DNA from: Candidatus Competibacteraceae bacterium
GTDB taxonomy: Bacteria; Pseudomonadota; Gammaproteobacteria; Competibacterales; Competibacteraceae
Length of the DNA: 64,000 bases
Assembly: GCA_003989085.1 (NCBI GenBank)
Contig: RXIV01000001.1
Span: 496,001 to 560,000, forward strand
Direction of reading: 5' to 3'
Of this stretch, positions 8,694 to 18,482 are shown piece by piece. The position numbers were made by a program, and so were the translations under genes. A model generated the notes under the pieces. It worked only from the letters and a program-made list of their open reading frames with translations. It had not been told where the DNA came from and searched no databases. The stretch's first letter is position 1, and each line of letters opens with the position of its first letter.

Positions 8694-10229
8694 ATGAATA
8701 AGCTGATCATTTTCGACACGACCCTGCGCGATGGCGAACAAAGTCCTGGCGCGTCAATGACCAAGGACGAAAAAGTCCGTATTGCAAAAATGCTGGAGCG
8801 GATGCGGGTGGACGTGATTGAGGCCGGCTTTCCCATCGCCAGCCCTGGTGATTTCGAGGCAGTGCGGGCAGTGGCGCGGGCGGTCAAGGACAGCACTGTC
8901 TGTGGATTGGCCCGTGCTGCCGATGCCGATATTGACCGGGTCGGCGAGGCGATCAAGGACGCCGCTTCGGGCCGGATTCATACCTTCATCGCCACCTCGC
9001 CAATTCACATGAAAATGAAGCTGCGGCTGGAGCCGGAGCAGGTGCTGGAGCGGGCGGTTGAAGCGGTGCGGCGCGCCCGGCGCTGGACTGATGACGTCGA
9101 ATTTTCCGCCGAGGATGCCGGACGTTCTGAACTCGACTTTCTCTGTCGGATTACCGAAGCGGTCATTGCTGCCGGCGCCCGCACTATCAATATCCCCGAT
9201 ACGGTTGGCTACAACGTTCCGGATCAGTTTGCCCACACTATCCGTAGCTTGATCGAGCGGGTGCCGAACGCCGATCAGGCCATTTTTTCGGTTCATTGCC
9301 ACAATGATCTCGGACTGGCGGTCGCTAATTCGCTGGCGGCGGTGCTGGCTGGGGTGCGGCAGGTGGAGTGCACCATCAACGGTCTTGGCGAGCGCGCCGG
9401 TAATGCGTCGCTAGAAGAGATCGTGATGGCGGTGCGGACTCGGCGTGATGTATTCCAGCTTGAAACCGGGATTGATACCACCCAGATCGTCCCTGTTTCG
9501 CGGCTGGTCGCCAACATCACTGGTTTTCCGGTGCAGCCCAACAAAGCCATTGTCGGCGCCAACGCCTTCGCCCACGAATCCGGGATTCATCAGGATGGCG
9601 TTCTCAAGCATCGCGAAACCTACGAGATCATGCGGGCCGAGGATGTCGGTTGGAGTGCGAACCGGATGATTATGGGCAAGCATTCCGGGCGCAATGCCTT
9701 CCGCACCCGGTTAGAGGAGTTAGGCGTTAGTTTTGCTTCCGAGGAAGATCTGAACGCGGCCTTTGCCCGTTTCAAGGATCTAGCCGACAAAAAGCACGAG
9801 ATTTACGACGAGGATTTGCAAGCGCTGGTGACGGACGCCAATCTGGCGGCGGTCAATGAGCGGGTGAAACTACGCTATCTGCGGGTTTGCTCCGAAACTG
9901 GCGAAACCCCGAATGCTCAAGTCACCTTAGCGGTCGATGGGATTGAGCGCAACGCGACAGCCACTGGCGGCGGCCCGGTTGACGCGGCGTTCAGGGCGAT
10001 TGAGCACATTTTGGAAACCGGGACCGATTTGTTGCTGTACTCGGTCAATAACATCACCAGCGGCACTGATTCGCAGGGTGAAGTCACAGTGCGGGTTGCT
10101 AAAGGCGGGCGGATTGTCAACGGTCAGGGTGCCGATACCGACATTGTCATCGCCTCGGCTAAAGCCTATGTGAATGCGCTGAACAAGATGTTGCAGCCCA
10201 GCGAGCGGGCGCACCCGCAGCTGTTGTAA
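8694..10229 (+). CDS. leuA: 2-isopropylmalate synthase
   Basis: Condenses 2-oxoisovalerate with acetyl-CoA, the committed step to leucine. 511 residues. The N-terminal TIM barrel opens with [14 protein letters not shown] (about 6-19), and the metal-binding [13 protein letters not shown] and NGLGERAGN motifs are intact. The C-terminal LeuA dimer domain (from about 390), which carries leucine feedback inhibition, is complete. GGAG lies upstream of the ATG. It completes the ilv-leu grouping in this stretch, although leuBCD are not in the window. Confidence 0.97.
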   Translation: MNKLIIFDTTLRDGEQSPGASMTKDEKVRIAKMLERMRVDVIEAGFPIASPGDFEAVRAVARAVKDSTVCGLARAADADIDRVGEAIKDAASGRIHTFIATSPIHMKMKLRLEPEQVLERAVEAVRRARRWTDDVEFSAEDAGRSELDFLCRITEAVIAAGARTINIPDTVGYNVPDQFAHTIRSLIERVPNADQAIFSVHCHNDLGLAVANSLAAVLAGVRQVECTINGLGERAGNASLEEIVMAVRTRRDVFQLETGIDTTQIVPVSRLVANITGFPVQPNKAIVGANAFAHESGIHQDGVLKHRETYEIMRAEDVGWSANRMIMGKHSGRNAFRTRLEELGVSFASEEDLNAAFARFKDLADKKHEIYDEDLQALVTDANLAAVNERVKLRYLRVCSETGETPNAQVTLAVDGIERNATATGGGPVDAAFRAIEHILETGTDLLLYSVNNITSGTDSQGEVTVRVAKGGRIVNGQGADTDIVIASAKAYVNALNKMLQPSERAHPQLL

Positions 10230-10238
10230 AGGTCCGCC

Positions 10239-11102
10239 ATGTCCGGCGACCGTCAGCGCCAGGTTCTGGCCGATCTCGGTATTCCGCTATGGCTGCCGCG
10301 TCAGTCACTGGCCGGCGGCCCGCGCCAGCCGGACCCGTCAAATCACCCTGTCTTGTCAATGGAGCCGGAACCTTCGGATCACGCCGAAGTTTCGTGTCAG
10401 TCTGAATCCTCAAATCACCTTGACGCCGCCCGCCTGCTAGAACCATCGAACCACCCCAACGCTGCTGATTTTGCTCCAGTTGCGCCTAATCGCCGAGCGG
10501 CGACTATTGCACACATGGATTGGGACGCGCTAGCAGAGGAAGTCCGGCAATGCACTGCCTGTGGCCTATGTAAGACCCGGACTCAAACTGTGTTCGGGGT
10601 AGGCGACCGCCGGGCGGAGTGGCTGGTGATTGGCGAAGCGCCCGGCGCAGATGAGGATCGACAAGGCGAACCGTTTGTCGGGCGGGCCGGCAAACTGCTC
10701 AACCCGATGTTGCAGGCGGTTGGGCTAAAGCGCGAGCAGGTTTTTATAGCGAATATATTGAAATGCCGTCCGCCGGACAACCGCGATCCAGCCCCCGGTG
10801 AAGCCGCCAGTTGCCGGCCGTTTCTGGAACGACAGATCGCGCTGATTCGTCCACGCCTTATCCTGGCGGTAGGCCGGATCGCCGCCCAAAACCTGTTGGC
10901 GACCGACACCCCGATTGGCAAATTGCGCGGCCAAGTGCATCGCTTCGGCCTGGCCCGCATCCCGCTAGTGGTCACCTACCATCCGGCGTATCTGCTGCGG
11001 TCGCCGCGTGAGAAGCGTAAAACCTGGGATGACCTGCGGCTGGCGCGGCGGGCGTTGATCATGCACCTCTCCACGTCCGATGGGAGATCGCTCGCGCCAT
11101 GA
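10239..11102 (+). CDS. uracil-DNA glycosylase, family 4 (iron-sulfur), with repeat-bearing N-terminal extension
   Basis: Removes uracil from DNA as the first step of base excision repair. The core (about residues 95-285) has the family 4 motifs [22 protein letters not shown] and THP-type loop TYHPAYLLR. Four Cys suit a [4Fe-4S] cluster: Cys105 and Cys108 in QCTACGLC, then the Cys of LKC and of ASC about 16 residues apart. The first ~90 residues are an extension with four degenerate 12-residue repeats (Asp/Glu-Pro/Ser-Ser-Asn/Asp-His at 32, 44, 56 and 68). Its stop overlaps the rimI start, as is common for this pair. Confidence 0.9.
   Translation: MSGDRQRQVLADLGIPLWLPRQSLAGGPRQPDPSNHPVLSMEPEPSDHAEVSCQSESSNHLDAARLLEPSNHPNAADFAPVAPNRRAATIAHMDWDALAEEVRQCTACGLCKTRTQTVFGVGDRRAEWLVIGEAPGADEDRQGEPFVGRAGKLLNPMLQAVGLKREQVFIANILKCRPPDNRDPAPGEAASCRPFLERQIALIRPRLILAVGRIAAQNLLATDTPIGKLRGQVHRFGLARIPLVVTYHPAYLLRSPREKRKTWDDLRLARRALIMHLSTSDGRSLAP
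10332..10475 (+). repeat. four 36-bp (12-residue) degenerate tandem repeats inside the glycosylase gene
   Basis: The pentad [DE][PS]S[ND]H recurs at residues 32, 44, 56 and 68 with exact 12-residue spacing; the other positions vary. It lies in the disordered-looking linker before the catalytic core. Confidence 0.6.
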
Positions 11103-11581
11103 ATGCGCTGCGCGAACCACAGGCCGGCCAGTTTCGCCCGATGTTGTTCGCCGACTTGCGGGAGATTACTTTGATCGAGCGGCGAGCCTACGAGTTCTGC
11201 TGGACCGACGGCATCTTCCGCGACTGCATTCGCACTGGTTATTTTTGCCGGGTGTTGCAAATTCCGCATGGCCCTATTCAAGGTTACGGCATCCTGTCAG
11301 CGGCCGCTGGCGAGGCGCATATTCTCAACCTGTGCGTGCGGGAGGAATTGCAGGGGCGCGGGTTGGCGCGACAGGTATTGGATCATCTGCTGGACTTGGC
11401 TTATTCCGTCCAGACCCAGACGGTATTTCTGGAGGTTCGCCCCTCCAACCACCGCGCCGTGCGGCTTTACAGCGCTGCGGGGTTTTGTGAGATTGGTCTG
11501 CGAATCGGCTACTACCCGGCGGCCAAGGGTAAAGAAGATGCGCTGGTCATGGCCAAGGAACTGCCGGAACGCGGAAAATAG
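11099..11581 (+). CDS. rimI: ribosomal protein S18 alanine N-acetyltransferase
   Basis: GNAT-fold enzyme transferring acetyl from acetyl-CoA to the N-terminal Ala of ribosomal protein S18. 160 residues. The acetyl-CoA loop is LQGRGLARQVLDHLL (motif A, about 83-97), and the C-terminal RAVRLYSAAGFCEIGLRIGYYP matches the RimI end. The start overlaps the glycosylase stop by four bases. In many relatives rimI follows tsaB; here it follows the glycosylase gene, which is also a recurring arrangement. Confidence 0.88.
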   Translation: MNALREPQAGQFRPMLFADLREITLIERRAYEFCWTDGIFRDCIRTGYFCRVLQIPHGPIQGYGILSAAAGEAHILNLCVREELQGRGLARQVLDHLLDLAYSVQTQTVFLEVRPSNHRAVRLYSAAGFCEIGLRIGYYPAAKGKEDALVMAKELPERGK

Positions 11582-11623
11582 TTTGGCGCATGAGCGGTAT
11601 CGATCCAAAACGGTAAAACTTGC

Positions 11624-11652
11624 TTGCCCTGCCCGGATTCTTTGCCTATAGT
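11624..11652 (+). promoter_or_regulatory. candidate cold-shock gene promoter and long leader
   Basis: TTGCCC (11624-11629) and TATAGT (11647-11652) are 17 bases apart. Transcription from about 11659 would give a leader of roughly 157 bases before the cold-shock gene, like the long structured leaders of cspA-type mRNAs. Confidence 0.45.
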
Positions 11653-11815
11653 GTTGACTGCGTGTGATCTTCAAGTAGTGAATTTGCTCGCTCACTGTAG
11701 CACCCACCACAAGTCGGTCATTGCAGTTCGTCAAATTCCCTGGTTTGATTCCCGTGCAGGTTGATTGGGTTACGGCCCAACTGTTCCAAGGCTTTTAGTT
11801 CAGGAAATACCAATA

Positions 11816-12028
11816 ATGGTTACTGGCACCGTCAAGTGGTTTAACGAATCGAAGGGTTTCGGTTTCATCAAGCCCGATAATGGGGGCGATGATTTGTTTG
11901 CACATTTCTCCGCCATTCAGGCACGGGGTTTCAAAACGCTCCGGGAGAACCAGAAAGTCTCCTTCGACGTGACGACCGGCCCCAAAGGCAAGCAGGCAAC
12001 TAATATCCGCCCGCTCGACGAAGCTTGA
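11816..12028 (+). CDS. CspA-family cold-shock protein
   Basis: A 70-residue single-domain nucleic-acid chaperone that keeps mRNA unfolded. RNP1-like KGFGFIKPD and RNP2-like DLFAHFSAI are both intact. I place the start at ATG 11816 ([10 protein letters not shown]), which is the family's normal N-terminus; a TTG at 11765 would add 17 residues of no known kind. AGGAAA precedes the ATG. Long leader upstream and a strong terminator downstream indicate a monocistronic transcript. Which paralogue (cspA, cspD, cspE) cannot be told, so no symbol is given. Confidence 0.92.
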   Translation: MVTGTVKWFNESKGFGFIKPDNGGDDLFAHFSAIQARGFKTLRENQKVSFDVTTGPKGKQATNIRPLDEA

Positions 12029-12050
12029 TTTTTTAAGCATTGCTCCAAAA

Positions 12051-12073
12051 GCCCGGCGCTGCCGGGTTTTTTT
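12051..12073 (+). terminator. intrinsic terminator after the cold-shock gene
   Basis: CCCGGC (12052-12057), loop GCT, GCCGGG (12061-12066), then seven T. A textbook Rho-independent terminator. Confidence 0.9.
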
Positions 12074-12127
12074 GGCTGTTTTTTGTGGATTGCTGCCCAT
12101 TGGTAATGGGCCATGCATTACATCAAG

Positions 12128-13528
12128 CTACTGTTGTGCTACAAGCGAGTCTTGACCGAACGGCAACGTCAGGTTGGGTTGCAGCGCCCATAATTGTCGG
12201 CGGAACCGCTCCTGAATTTCGCCCATTGATGTGGAATCATCCGCCTCGAAGCGCAGCACCAGACTGGGTGTGGTGTTGGAGGCCCGTACCAGTCCCCAGC
12301 CGTGCGGAAACTCGACCCGCAACCCGTCCACCATGATTAATCGGGCGTCCTGGCCAAAATCAGCCTGCGCCAATAACCGGTTCATAAACGCCACCGGCTC
12401 ACCCTCGGCCATGTCCAACCGCAATTCCGGGGTAGTCAATCCCGTTGGCCAAGCGGCGAAAAATTCGGCGCTGGAGCCGGACTGCCGGGCCAGCAGATTC
12501 AACAGTCTGGCCGCAGCGTAAAACGCATCGTCAAAGCCGAACCAGTCATCGGCATGGGCAAAGTGGCCGGTCAGCTCGCCACCGAGCAAAGCGCCGGTCT
12601 CGCGCATTTTAGCCTTGATCAGCGAATGGCCGGATTTCCACAAAATTGCTCGCCCGCCCAGCCGTTCAATCAGCCGGGTCAGATGCCACGAGCATTTAAT
12701 GTCGTAGACCACCGCCGCACCGGGACACCGGGTCAATACTTCTTCAGCCAGTGCCATCAGCACCCGATCCGGCCAGATAATCCCTCCTGTATTGTCCACT
12801 ACACCCAGTCGGTCAGCGTCGCCGTCGAAGGCCAATCCTATATCGGCTTGTTGCGCCAATACCGCCGCCTGCAAATCCACCAGATTCTCCGGGAGACTGG
12901 GATCGGGATGATGGTGTGGAAAGCGCCCATCCACCTCGCAATACAGCTCCACCACATCACAGCCGAGCGCCCGCAGCAAGGTTGGCGCGGTTTTGGCTGC
13001 AATAGCGTTACCGCAATCCACCACTACTTTTAACGGTCGGGGCAAGGGCAGCGTGCTACTGACCTGCTGGATGTAGCCGGCGCGAAGGCTGATTGCCCGC
13101 TCGCCGCCGTGGCCGTGGCGCAGATCGCCGGTTTCAATCCGGCGGCGCAGATCACGGATGACCTCGCCATGCAAGGCGATCCGGTCAATGACGATTTTCA
13201 GCCCGTTGTAATCGGGCGGGTTATGGCTACCGGTGACCATCACGCCGGCGCGGGTTTCGGCGAGAACGTGGGTGGCGTAATACAGCAGCGGAGTAGAGAC
13301 TGCGCCTAAATCCAGCACGTCCAGTCCAGCGGCGCGAATCCCGGCTTTCACGGCATCACAGAGCATGGGGCTGGACAATCGTCCGTCGCGCCCGACCGCG
13401 ACACTGGTTTCACCCCGCTCAGCGGCCAGACTGGCGACTGCCTGAGCAATGTCGCGCACCACCTCAGCGCTCAGATCGCGTTCCACTACGCCGCGAATGT
13501 CGTATTCCCGAAAAATGGATTTTTTCAT
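12128..13528 (-). CDS. algC: phosphomannomutase / phosphoglucomutase
   Basis: Interconverts the 1- and 6-phosphates of mannose and glucose, feeding GDP-mannose, alginate and LPS synthesis. The start at ATG 13528 (MKKSIFREYDIRG) has GAGGT upstream and gives 466 residues, the usual AlgC length. The phosphoserine loop is TGSHNPPDYNG (about 100-110), the Mg loop DGDADRLGVVD (about 236), and the sugar-specificity loop GGELTGH (about 315). It begins four bases after the dut stop and lies in the conserved coaBC-dut-algC order. The name algC is by that order and family; a plain manB role is possible. Confidence 0.9.
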   Translation of the reverse strand: MKKSIFREYDIRGVVERDLSAEVVRDIAQAVASLAAERGETSVAVGRDGRLSSPMLCDAVKAGIRAAGLDVLDLGAVSTPLLYYATHVLAETRAGVMVTGSHNPPDYNGLKIVIDRIALHGEVIRDLRRRIETGDLRHGHGGERAISLRAGYIQQVSSTLPLPRPLKVVVDCGNAIAAKTAPTLLRALGCDVVELYCEVDGRFPHHHPDPSLPENLVDLQAAVLAQQADIGLAFDGDADRLGVVDNTGGIIWPDRVLMALAEEVLTRCPGAAVVYDIKCSWHLTRLIERLGGRAILWKSGHSLIKAKMRETGALLGGELTGHFAHADDWFGFDDAFYAAARLLNLLARQSGSSAEFFAAWPTGLTTPELRLDMAEGEPVAFMNRLLAQADFGQDARLIMVDGLRVEFPHGWGLVRASNTTPSLVLRFEADDSTSMGEIQERFRRQLWALQPNLTLPFGQDSLVAQQ

Positions 13529-13532
13529 GACC

Positions 13533-14006
13533 TCAATGTCGCCCGGAATGACCGAAACCGCCCATTCCGCGTGCACTGGGCGCAAACTCAGAAACGATCG
13601 CAAAGTGGGCCCGCACCACTGGCACGATCACCAGTTGCGCGATCCGTTCACCGACCGCGATGGTGAAGGGGGTCTGGCCCCGGTTCCAGCAAGACACTAA
13701 CAATTCACCTTGATAGTCGCTGTCGATCAGCCCGACCAGATTGCCCAGCACAATGCCATGTTTATGACCGAGGCCAGATCGCGGCAGCACCAGCGCGGCC
13801 AAACCGGGATCACTGATGTGAATCGCCAGCCCGGTGGGGATTAAATGGGTTTCACCCGGCTGCACCGTCAGCGGTTCATTCAGGGCAGCGCGTAAATCCA
13901 GTCCAGCAGAGCCTGCGGTGGCATAGTCGGGTAAGGGCCAGTCCTGACCCAGCCGTGGATCAAGTATTTTCAGTTCGATGGTTTGGTGGGTCACGGGAGT
14001 TGTCAA
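13533..14006 (-). CDS. dut: dUTP diphosphatase
   Basis: Trimeric enzyme that hydrolyses dUTP to dUMP and keeps uracil out of DNA. The five dUTPase motifs are visible: [47 protein letters not shown] and the flexible C-terminal [10 protein letters not shown]. At 157 residues it is slightly longer than the usual ~151. The 14006 start is TTG without a good ribosome site; GTG at 13994 is an alternative. It lies between coaBC and algC on the same strand. Confidence 0.95.
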   Translation of the reverse strand: MTTPVTHQTIELKILDPRLGQDWPLPDYATAGSAGLDLRAALNEPLTVQPGETHLIPTGLAIHISDPGLAALVLPRSGLGHKHGIVLGNLVGLIDSDYQGELLVSCWNRGQTPFTIAVGERIAQLVIVPVVRAHFAIVSEFAPSARGMGGFGHSGRH

Positions 14007-14082
14007 AGAGGAAGTGGACGGATTGACCGACGGTAAGATTCATTATTCATTACGCCGGTTTAAGTAATGGATCCCAGTAACC

Positions 14083-15360
14083 TTAATCCTTGGCATTCCA
14101 GAGCAGATACCGTTCCGCGATTAACGCGATCAATTGTTGTCCCAGCCGGATTTTATCCGTCATCGGCAAGAGTTTTCCTCCGCCTTCCCATAGAACGTGC
14201 AAGGCATTCTGCTCGCTTTCAAAGCCGCTGCCAACGATGCCAACCTGATTGGCGGCGATTAAATCCAGATTTTTGCGGCGACGCTTATCCTCTGCGTAAT
14301 GCAGCACCTCGTGCGTCTCAGCGGCAAAACCAACGGTAAATGGCCGGTGAGAAGATAAAGCTGCGACTTCGGCCAGAATATCGGGATTACGTACCAGTTC
14401 CAGCGTCAGCACTTCGCTGGTTTTCTTGATTTTCTGCCCGGCGGGATGGGCGGCCCGGTAATCGGCGACTGCGGCAGTCGCAATAAAAATATCCGCCTGC
14501 CGAACCCGGTGCATCACCGCCTGATGCATCTCAACCGCGCTTTCCACCTCAATCCGTTCAACACCGGGTGGAGTAGGCATATTCACCGGACCGCTAATGA
14601 TCACGACTTGCGCTCCGGCCTGCGCCGCCGCTGCCGCCACGGCAAAGCCCATTTTCCCGGTGCTGCGGTTGGTGAGGAAGCGCACCGGATCGAGCGCCTC
14701 ACGGGTCGGGCCAGCGGTCAACAACACGGTCAAACCTTGCAGATCCTGTGGTCTAGGCAGGGATTCTCCAGCGGGCGGTTCGGATCGCCAGGGCGCTGGT
14801 TCCTCCCTTGTTCCGAGCATCTCCACTACGAAATTCCGCAATTCCACCGGCTCCAACATCCGCCCGGCGCCGATTTCGCCGCACGCCTGTTCCCCAACCC
14901 CCGGCCCCCAGAGTTTGACGCCGCGCCGCGCCAGCAACCGGCAGTTGTCCTGGGTCGCCGGGTTTTGCCACATCATCCGGTTCATCGCCGGCGCAACAGC
15001 AATCGGCTGGTCAGTTGCCAGGCAGAGGGTACTCAGCAAGTCATTAGCGAAACCGTGCGCCAGTCGGGCCAGAAAATCGGCGGTTGCCGGGGCGATCAGG
15101 ATCAAATCTGCCCATCGCGCCAGTTCGATATGGCCCATGCCAGCCTCGGCGCGGGTATCCAGCAACTCGGTTCGCACTGGCTGACCGGACACGGCCTGAA
15201 AGGTCAGCGGCCCGATGAAGGCGGTTGCTGCCGGAGTCATCGCCACTTGCACTTCAGCTCCGGCTTCGCCTAGACGGCGCACCAGATCGACACTTTTGTA
15301 CGCTGAAATACCGCCGGTGACACCCAGCAGAATGTGTTTTTTAGCCAAAGGTTGCAGCAT
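14083..15360 (-). CDS. coaBC: bifunctional phosphopantothenoylcysteine synthetase/decarboxylase
   Basis: Two steps of coenzyme A synthesis: CTP-dependent ligation of Cys to phosphopantothenate, then FMN-dependent decarboxylation. With the start at ATG 15360 (GGAG upstream) the protein has 425 residues, close to E. coli Dfp. The N-terminal CoaC flavoprotein domain has [11 protein letters not shown] (about 13-23) and the PAMNRMMW motif (about 119). The CoaB domain begins near 200 with [25 protein letters not shown] start at 15567 would add 69 residues without family support. First gene of the coaBC-dut-algC set. Confidence 0.95.
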   Translation of the reverse strand: MLQPLAKKHILLGVTGGISAYKSVDLVRRLGEAGAEVQVAMTPAATAFIGPLTFQAVSGQPVRTELLDTRAEAGMGHIELARWADLILIAPATADFLARLAHGFANDLLSTLCLATDQPIAVAPAMNRMMWQNPATQDNCRLLARRGVKLWGPGVGEQACGEIGAGRMLEPVELRNFVVEMLGTREEPAPWRSEPPAGESLPRPQDLQGLTVLLTAGPTREALDPVRFLTNRSTGKMGFAVAAAAAQAGAQVVIISGPVNMPTPPGVERIEVESAVEMHQAVMHRVRQADIFIATAAVADYRAAHPAGQKIKKTSEVLTLELVRNPDILAEVAALSSHRPFTVGFAAETHEVLHYAEDKRRRKNLDLIAANQVGIVGSGFESEQNALHVLWEGGGKLLPMTDKIRLGQQLIALIAERYLLWNAKD

Positions 15361-15847
15361 GGCGAAGCTCCACGGGAATTGAGAACTCGTAACAGAGCTT
15401 AACGCAGCTTGGACTGGTGCAAAAGGCGGACAGGAGGCGAGATGGGAAAATGGGGGAAAGGGGGGAATAAAAAGGACGTCCGAACGTGCATTCACTTCAC
15501 GCACATCCGGACGCCATAGTCCGCGACGGCGGCCCCCGTTAGCCGCCCGAATCCGCGCTGCTCCCAACTAGGTTGGTAAGCGCAAACTCTTGGTGGCGGA
15601 TGCAGCAAAGCGATTGCCAACTTTATCAAGTCACTGTTTAGGAAAATATTGATGGTTTTAATCAGGACTCAATCCTACCCGTTTGAAAACATCATGTGCT
15701 TTATACCAGTGCTTAATGTGCCGAGATTGCCTTAAAACCGGGCATTATTGGCAAAAATGCCGTTTGAATCAGTTCATTTACACGAATGCTTGATCTGTCT
15801 ATTCTCAGTGACCATGTTTTGAGTGAGTGATCAGCAAGGAAAATCCA
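15361..15847. other. 487-base divergent gap between coaBC and radC with structured sequence
   Basis: No gene is supported. The left part holds a purine-rich run (about 15430-15475), then three adjacent potential hairpins: 15478-15512, 15528-15547 (GGCGGC/GCCGCC) and 15566-15578 (CCAAC/GTTGG). The right part (15600-15840) is AT-richer and must hold the radC promoter; I see no clear consensus pair. It may also hold a small RNA on the minus strand. Confidence 0.5.
15478..15512 (-). terminator. terminator-like hairpin in the coaBC leader (minus strand)
   Basis: GTCCGAACGTGC (15478-15489) pairs with GCACATCCGGAC (15501-15512) with two mismatches. Read on the minus strand the hairpin is followed after four bases by TTTTTATT. 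It lies about 118 bases before the coaBC start, so it would end a short upstream transcript or attenuate coaBC. Confidence 0.4.
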
Positions 15848-16522
15848 ATGTCTATTCGCGATTGGCCCGATGATGAACGTCCCCGCGAGAAGCTGTTGCA
15901 ACGGGGGGCCGGAGCACTGTCCGACGCCGAACTGCTGGCGATCTTTCTGCGAGTTGGGACGCCTGGCCGCAGCGCGGTTGACCTTGCCCGCGACATGCTC
16001 AAGCAGCACGGCAATTTACGAACCCTGCTGGAGCTGGATCAGGTCGGGTTCTGCGCGACACCAGGGTTGGGGCCAGCCAAGTTCGTACAGTTACAGGCAG
16101 TGCTGGAACTGGCACGCCGTCATCTGGAGGAAACGCTGCATCGCAGTGACCCCATTCAGAGCACCGCCGACACCCGCCGCTATCTGATGGCTCGGATGAG
16201 GCATCATCAGAGCGAGGTGTTTGCCTGCCTGTTTCTGGACACCAAACACCGGGTTATTCAGTACGAGGAACTGTTTTTCGGCACGATTGACAGTTCCGCC
16301 GTTCACCCACGCCAAGTAGTGAAACGAGCCCTGCATCACAACGCCGCCGCGATCATTGTTGCTCATAACCATCCGTCCGGGGTTGCCGAACCCAGCCGGG
16401 CCGATGAGTCAATCACCTTGCGGTTAAAAGAGGCGCTGGCCCTGATTGATGTACGGCTGTTGGACCACATTGTGGTCGGTGATGGGCAAACAACCTCTCT
16501 GGCAGAGCGGGGTGTGCTTTAG
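15848..16522 (+). CDS. radC: RadC-family JAB-domain protein
   Basis: 224 residues from ATG 15848 (MSIRDWP, preceded by AAGGA). The N-terminal helix-hairpin-helix-like region ([21 protein letters not shown]) is followed by the JAB/MPN+ metalloprotease-like domain with the metal-binding motif [14 protein letters not shown] (about residues 173-186). RadC was once thought a recombination protein; its true activity is unresolved. It is divergent from coaBC, the common gammaproteobacterial layout. A GTG start at 15827 would add seven residues and is less likely. Confidence 0.93.
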   Translation: MSIRDWPDDERPREKLLQRGAGALSDAELLAIFLRVGTPGRSAVDLARDMLKQHGNLRTLLELDQVGFCATPGLGPAKFVQLQAVLELARRHLEETLHRSDPIQSTADTRRYLMARMRHHQSEVFACLFLDTKHRVIQYEELFFGTIDSSAVHPRQVVKRALHHNAAAIIVAHNHPSGVAEPSRADESITLRLKEALALIDVRLLDHIVVGDGQTTSLAERGVL

Positions 16523-16581
16523 ACCACCTTGGTGGGAAACCTCTTGCCTGCTGTCTTGCTGGCAAGAGGCGTCGATGAAGG

Positions 16582-17379
16582 TCAGGGTGACTGTTGAGCA
16601 GGGTGGAACAGTTCGTTGAAAAATTGCTGCATGGCCAGCCAGGAGCGCCGATCGGCCTTGGCGTTGTAGGCGACGCCCTTGCTATTGTTATTCCCATTGG
16701 CGGGGTTGCTAAAACCATGTACCGCGCCGCCATAGATGAGCAACTGCCAATCCACACCGGCCCCACGCATTTCCTGCTCGAACGCGGCAACCTGATCCGC
16801 TGGCGCATAGGGATCATCCGCTCCATGCAATGCCAACACCTTGGCGCGGATATTCTTGGCGTCCTGCGGCGTTGGCGAGTCCAGACCTCCGTGGAAACTG
16901 ACCACACCCGCCACTTCAGCGCCGCTGCGGGCCAGTTCCAGCACGGCTGTGCCGCCAAAGCAATAACCTATCGCAGCGGTCTTGGACGGATCGACCTGTG
17001 GTTGCGCTTTCAATGTCGCCAGTCCGGCAGCGACCCGCGCCCGCAACAACGCCCGATCCTTTTTGTAGGAACCAGCCAGCATCCCGGCTTCCTTGGTATC
17101 GGCGGCAATTTTGCCGTCGCCGTAAATGTCAGCGGCGAATGCGACATAGCCCAGTTCCGCCAATTGCTCAGCGCGATGCTTGGCGTAATCGTTCAGACCA
17201 AGCCATTCATGGACCACCAGTACGCCGGGTAATGGTGTCTTTGCGTCCTTGGGGTAGGCCAGATAACCAACCAGTCGGGTATCGCCTTGGCGGTACTCGA
17301 CGACTTTGGTTTCGATAGCGGCGGCTTGGCCCAAGGCGGGAACCAGCAGCGTCAACAGCAACAGCAGTAGTTTGGGCAT
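16582..17379 (-). CDS. exported dienelactone hydrolase-family protein
   Basis: Alpha/beta hydrolase with an N-terminal signal peptide (PKLLLLLLTLLVPALGQAAA), so it likely acts in the periplasm. ATG 17379 is chosen because GGAGG lies upstream. The catalytic Cys is in GYCFGG, the Asp in GADDPYAP and the His in AVHGFS: the Cys-His-Asp triad of dienelactone hydrolases. 265 residues, normal for the exported subgroup. The natural substrate cannot be inferred. It is convergent with radC. Confidence 0.88.
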   Translation of the reverse strand: MPKLLLLLLTLLVPALGQAAAIETKVVEYRQGDTRLVGYLAYPKDAKTPLPGVLVVHEWLGLNDYAKHRAEQLAELGYVAFAADIYGDGKIAADTKEAGMLAGSYKKDRALLRARVAAGLATLKAQPQVDPSKTAAIGYCFGGTAVLELARSGAEVAGVVSFHGGLDSPTPQDAKNIRAKVLALHGADDPYAPADQVAAFEQEMRGAGVDWQLLIYGGAVHGFSNPANGNNNSKGVAYNAKADRRSWLAMQQFFNELFHPAQQSP

Positions 17380-17459
17380 ATGCAAATCCTCCGGTTGATG
17401 GAACAGCGCCAACTTGGCGTGCAGGGCAACAGCGGTTGCTCCTGAAACTACACAGTTTG

Positions 17460-18482
17460 CTACCGCAAGGCTCGGACTGCTTCGCTGATTAGCGTTGGCC
17501 CGCGATAGATGAAACCAGTATATAGCTGCACCAGACTGGCCCCGGCGGCGATTCGGGCGGCAGCGTCAGCGCCGCACAGGATACCGCCGGACGCGATGAT
17601 GGGCAGTTCTCCGGCCAGCAGTTCCGCCAGATTCCGCACCACCGCCGTAGCGCGATCTCGCAACGGGGCGCCGCTCAGCCCCCCGGTTTCATTTGCATGG
17701 GGCAGCCCTTCAACTCCGACGCGGGAAGAGGTGGTGTTGGTGGCGATCACCGCATCAATACAGTGACGCTGCAGCGCCTGCGCCACAGTCGGTAGATCGG
17801 CGTCCGCAATATCCGGGGCAATCTTGAGCGCCAGCGGCACATAACGGCCGTGGTGGTCAGCCAGTCGCTGCTGCTCTGCTTTCAGCTCCGTCAGCAAGCC
17901 ATCCAGCGCCGCGCCGTATTGCAAATCCCGCAGACCTGGCGTGTTCGGCGACGAGATGTTGACAGTGATATAGCTGGCCCACGGATAGACCGTGCGTAGA
18001 CCGGTCAGGTAGTCCTCAGTCGCCCGCTCTACCGGGGTATCTGCATTCTTACCGATATTGATGCCTAACACCCCCTTGAACCCGGATCGCCGAACCTGCT
18101 CAACCACCGCATCGACACCGCGATTATTGAACCCCATCCGGTTAATCAGCGCCTCTGCTTGCCGCAATCGGAACATTCGGGGTTTGGGATTGCCCGGCTG
18201 GGGGCGGGGCGTCACTGTGCCAATCTCGACAAAGCCAAACCCCAGCGCTGCCCAAGCATTGATACATTCGCCATTTTTGTCCAATCCTGCCGCCAGCCCG
18301 ACCGGGTTGGGAAAATCGAGGTTCATCACCCGACGCGGCGCGGCAGGAACATGGGTGGCGAAGGATGCTTTTAGGAGCGGCGTCGGGGCTGAATGCAGCA
18401 ATTGCAGCGTCCAGTCATGGGCGGTTTCGGGATCAAACTGAAACAGCAGGGTGCGGAGTGGTGGGTAGAGCAGAGAGAGCAT
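17460..18482 (-). CDS. pyrD: dihydroorotate dehydrogenase (quinone, class 2)
   Basis: FMN flavoprotein at the inner membrane that oxidises dihydroorotate to orotate with quinone as acceptor, step four of pyrimidine synthesis. 340 residues from ATG 18482 ([14 protein letters not shown]), which matches the membrane-associated N-terminal helix of class 2. The substrate-loop Ser lies in [14 protein letters not shown] (about 172-185), Lys in LALKIAPD, and NTTSSR and [16 protein letters not shown] complete the FMN site. A start at 18680 would add 66 residues of no known kind. Confidence 0.95.
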   Translation of the reverse strand: MLSLLYPPLRTLLFQFDPETAHDWTLQLLHSAPTPLLKASFATHVPAAPRRVMNLDFPNPVGLAAGLDKNGECINAWAALGFGFVEIGTVTPRPQPGNPKPRMFRLRQAEALINRMGFNNRGVDAVVEQVRRSGFKGVLGINIGKNADTPVERATEDYLTGLRTVYPWASYITVNISSPNTPGLRDLQYGAALDGLLTELKAEQQRLADHHGRYVPLALKIAPDIADADLPTVAQALQRHCIDAVIATNTTSSRVGVEGLPHANETGGLSGAPLRDRATAVVRNLAELLAGELPIIASGGILCGADAAARIAAGASLVQLYTGFIYRGPTLISEAVRALR

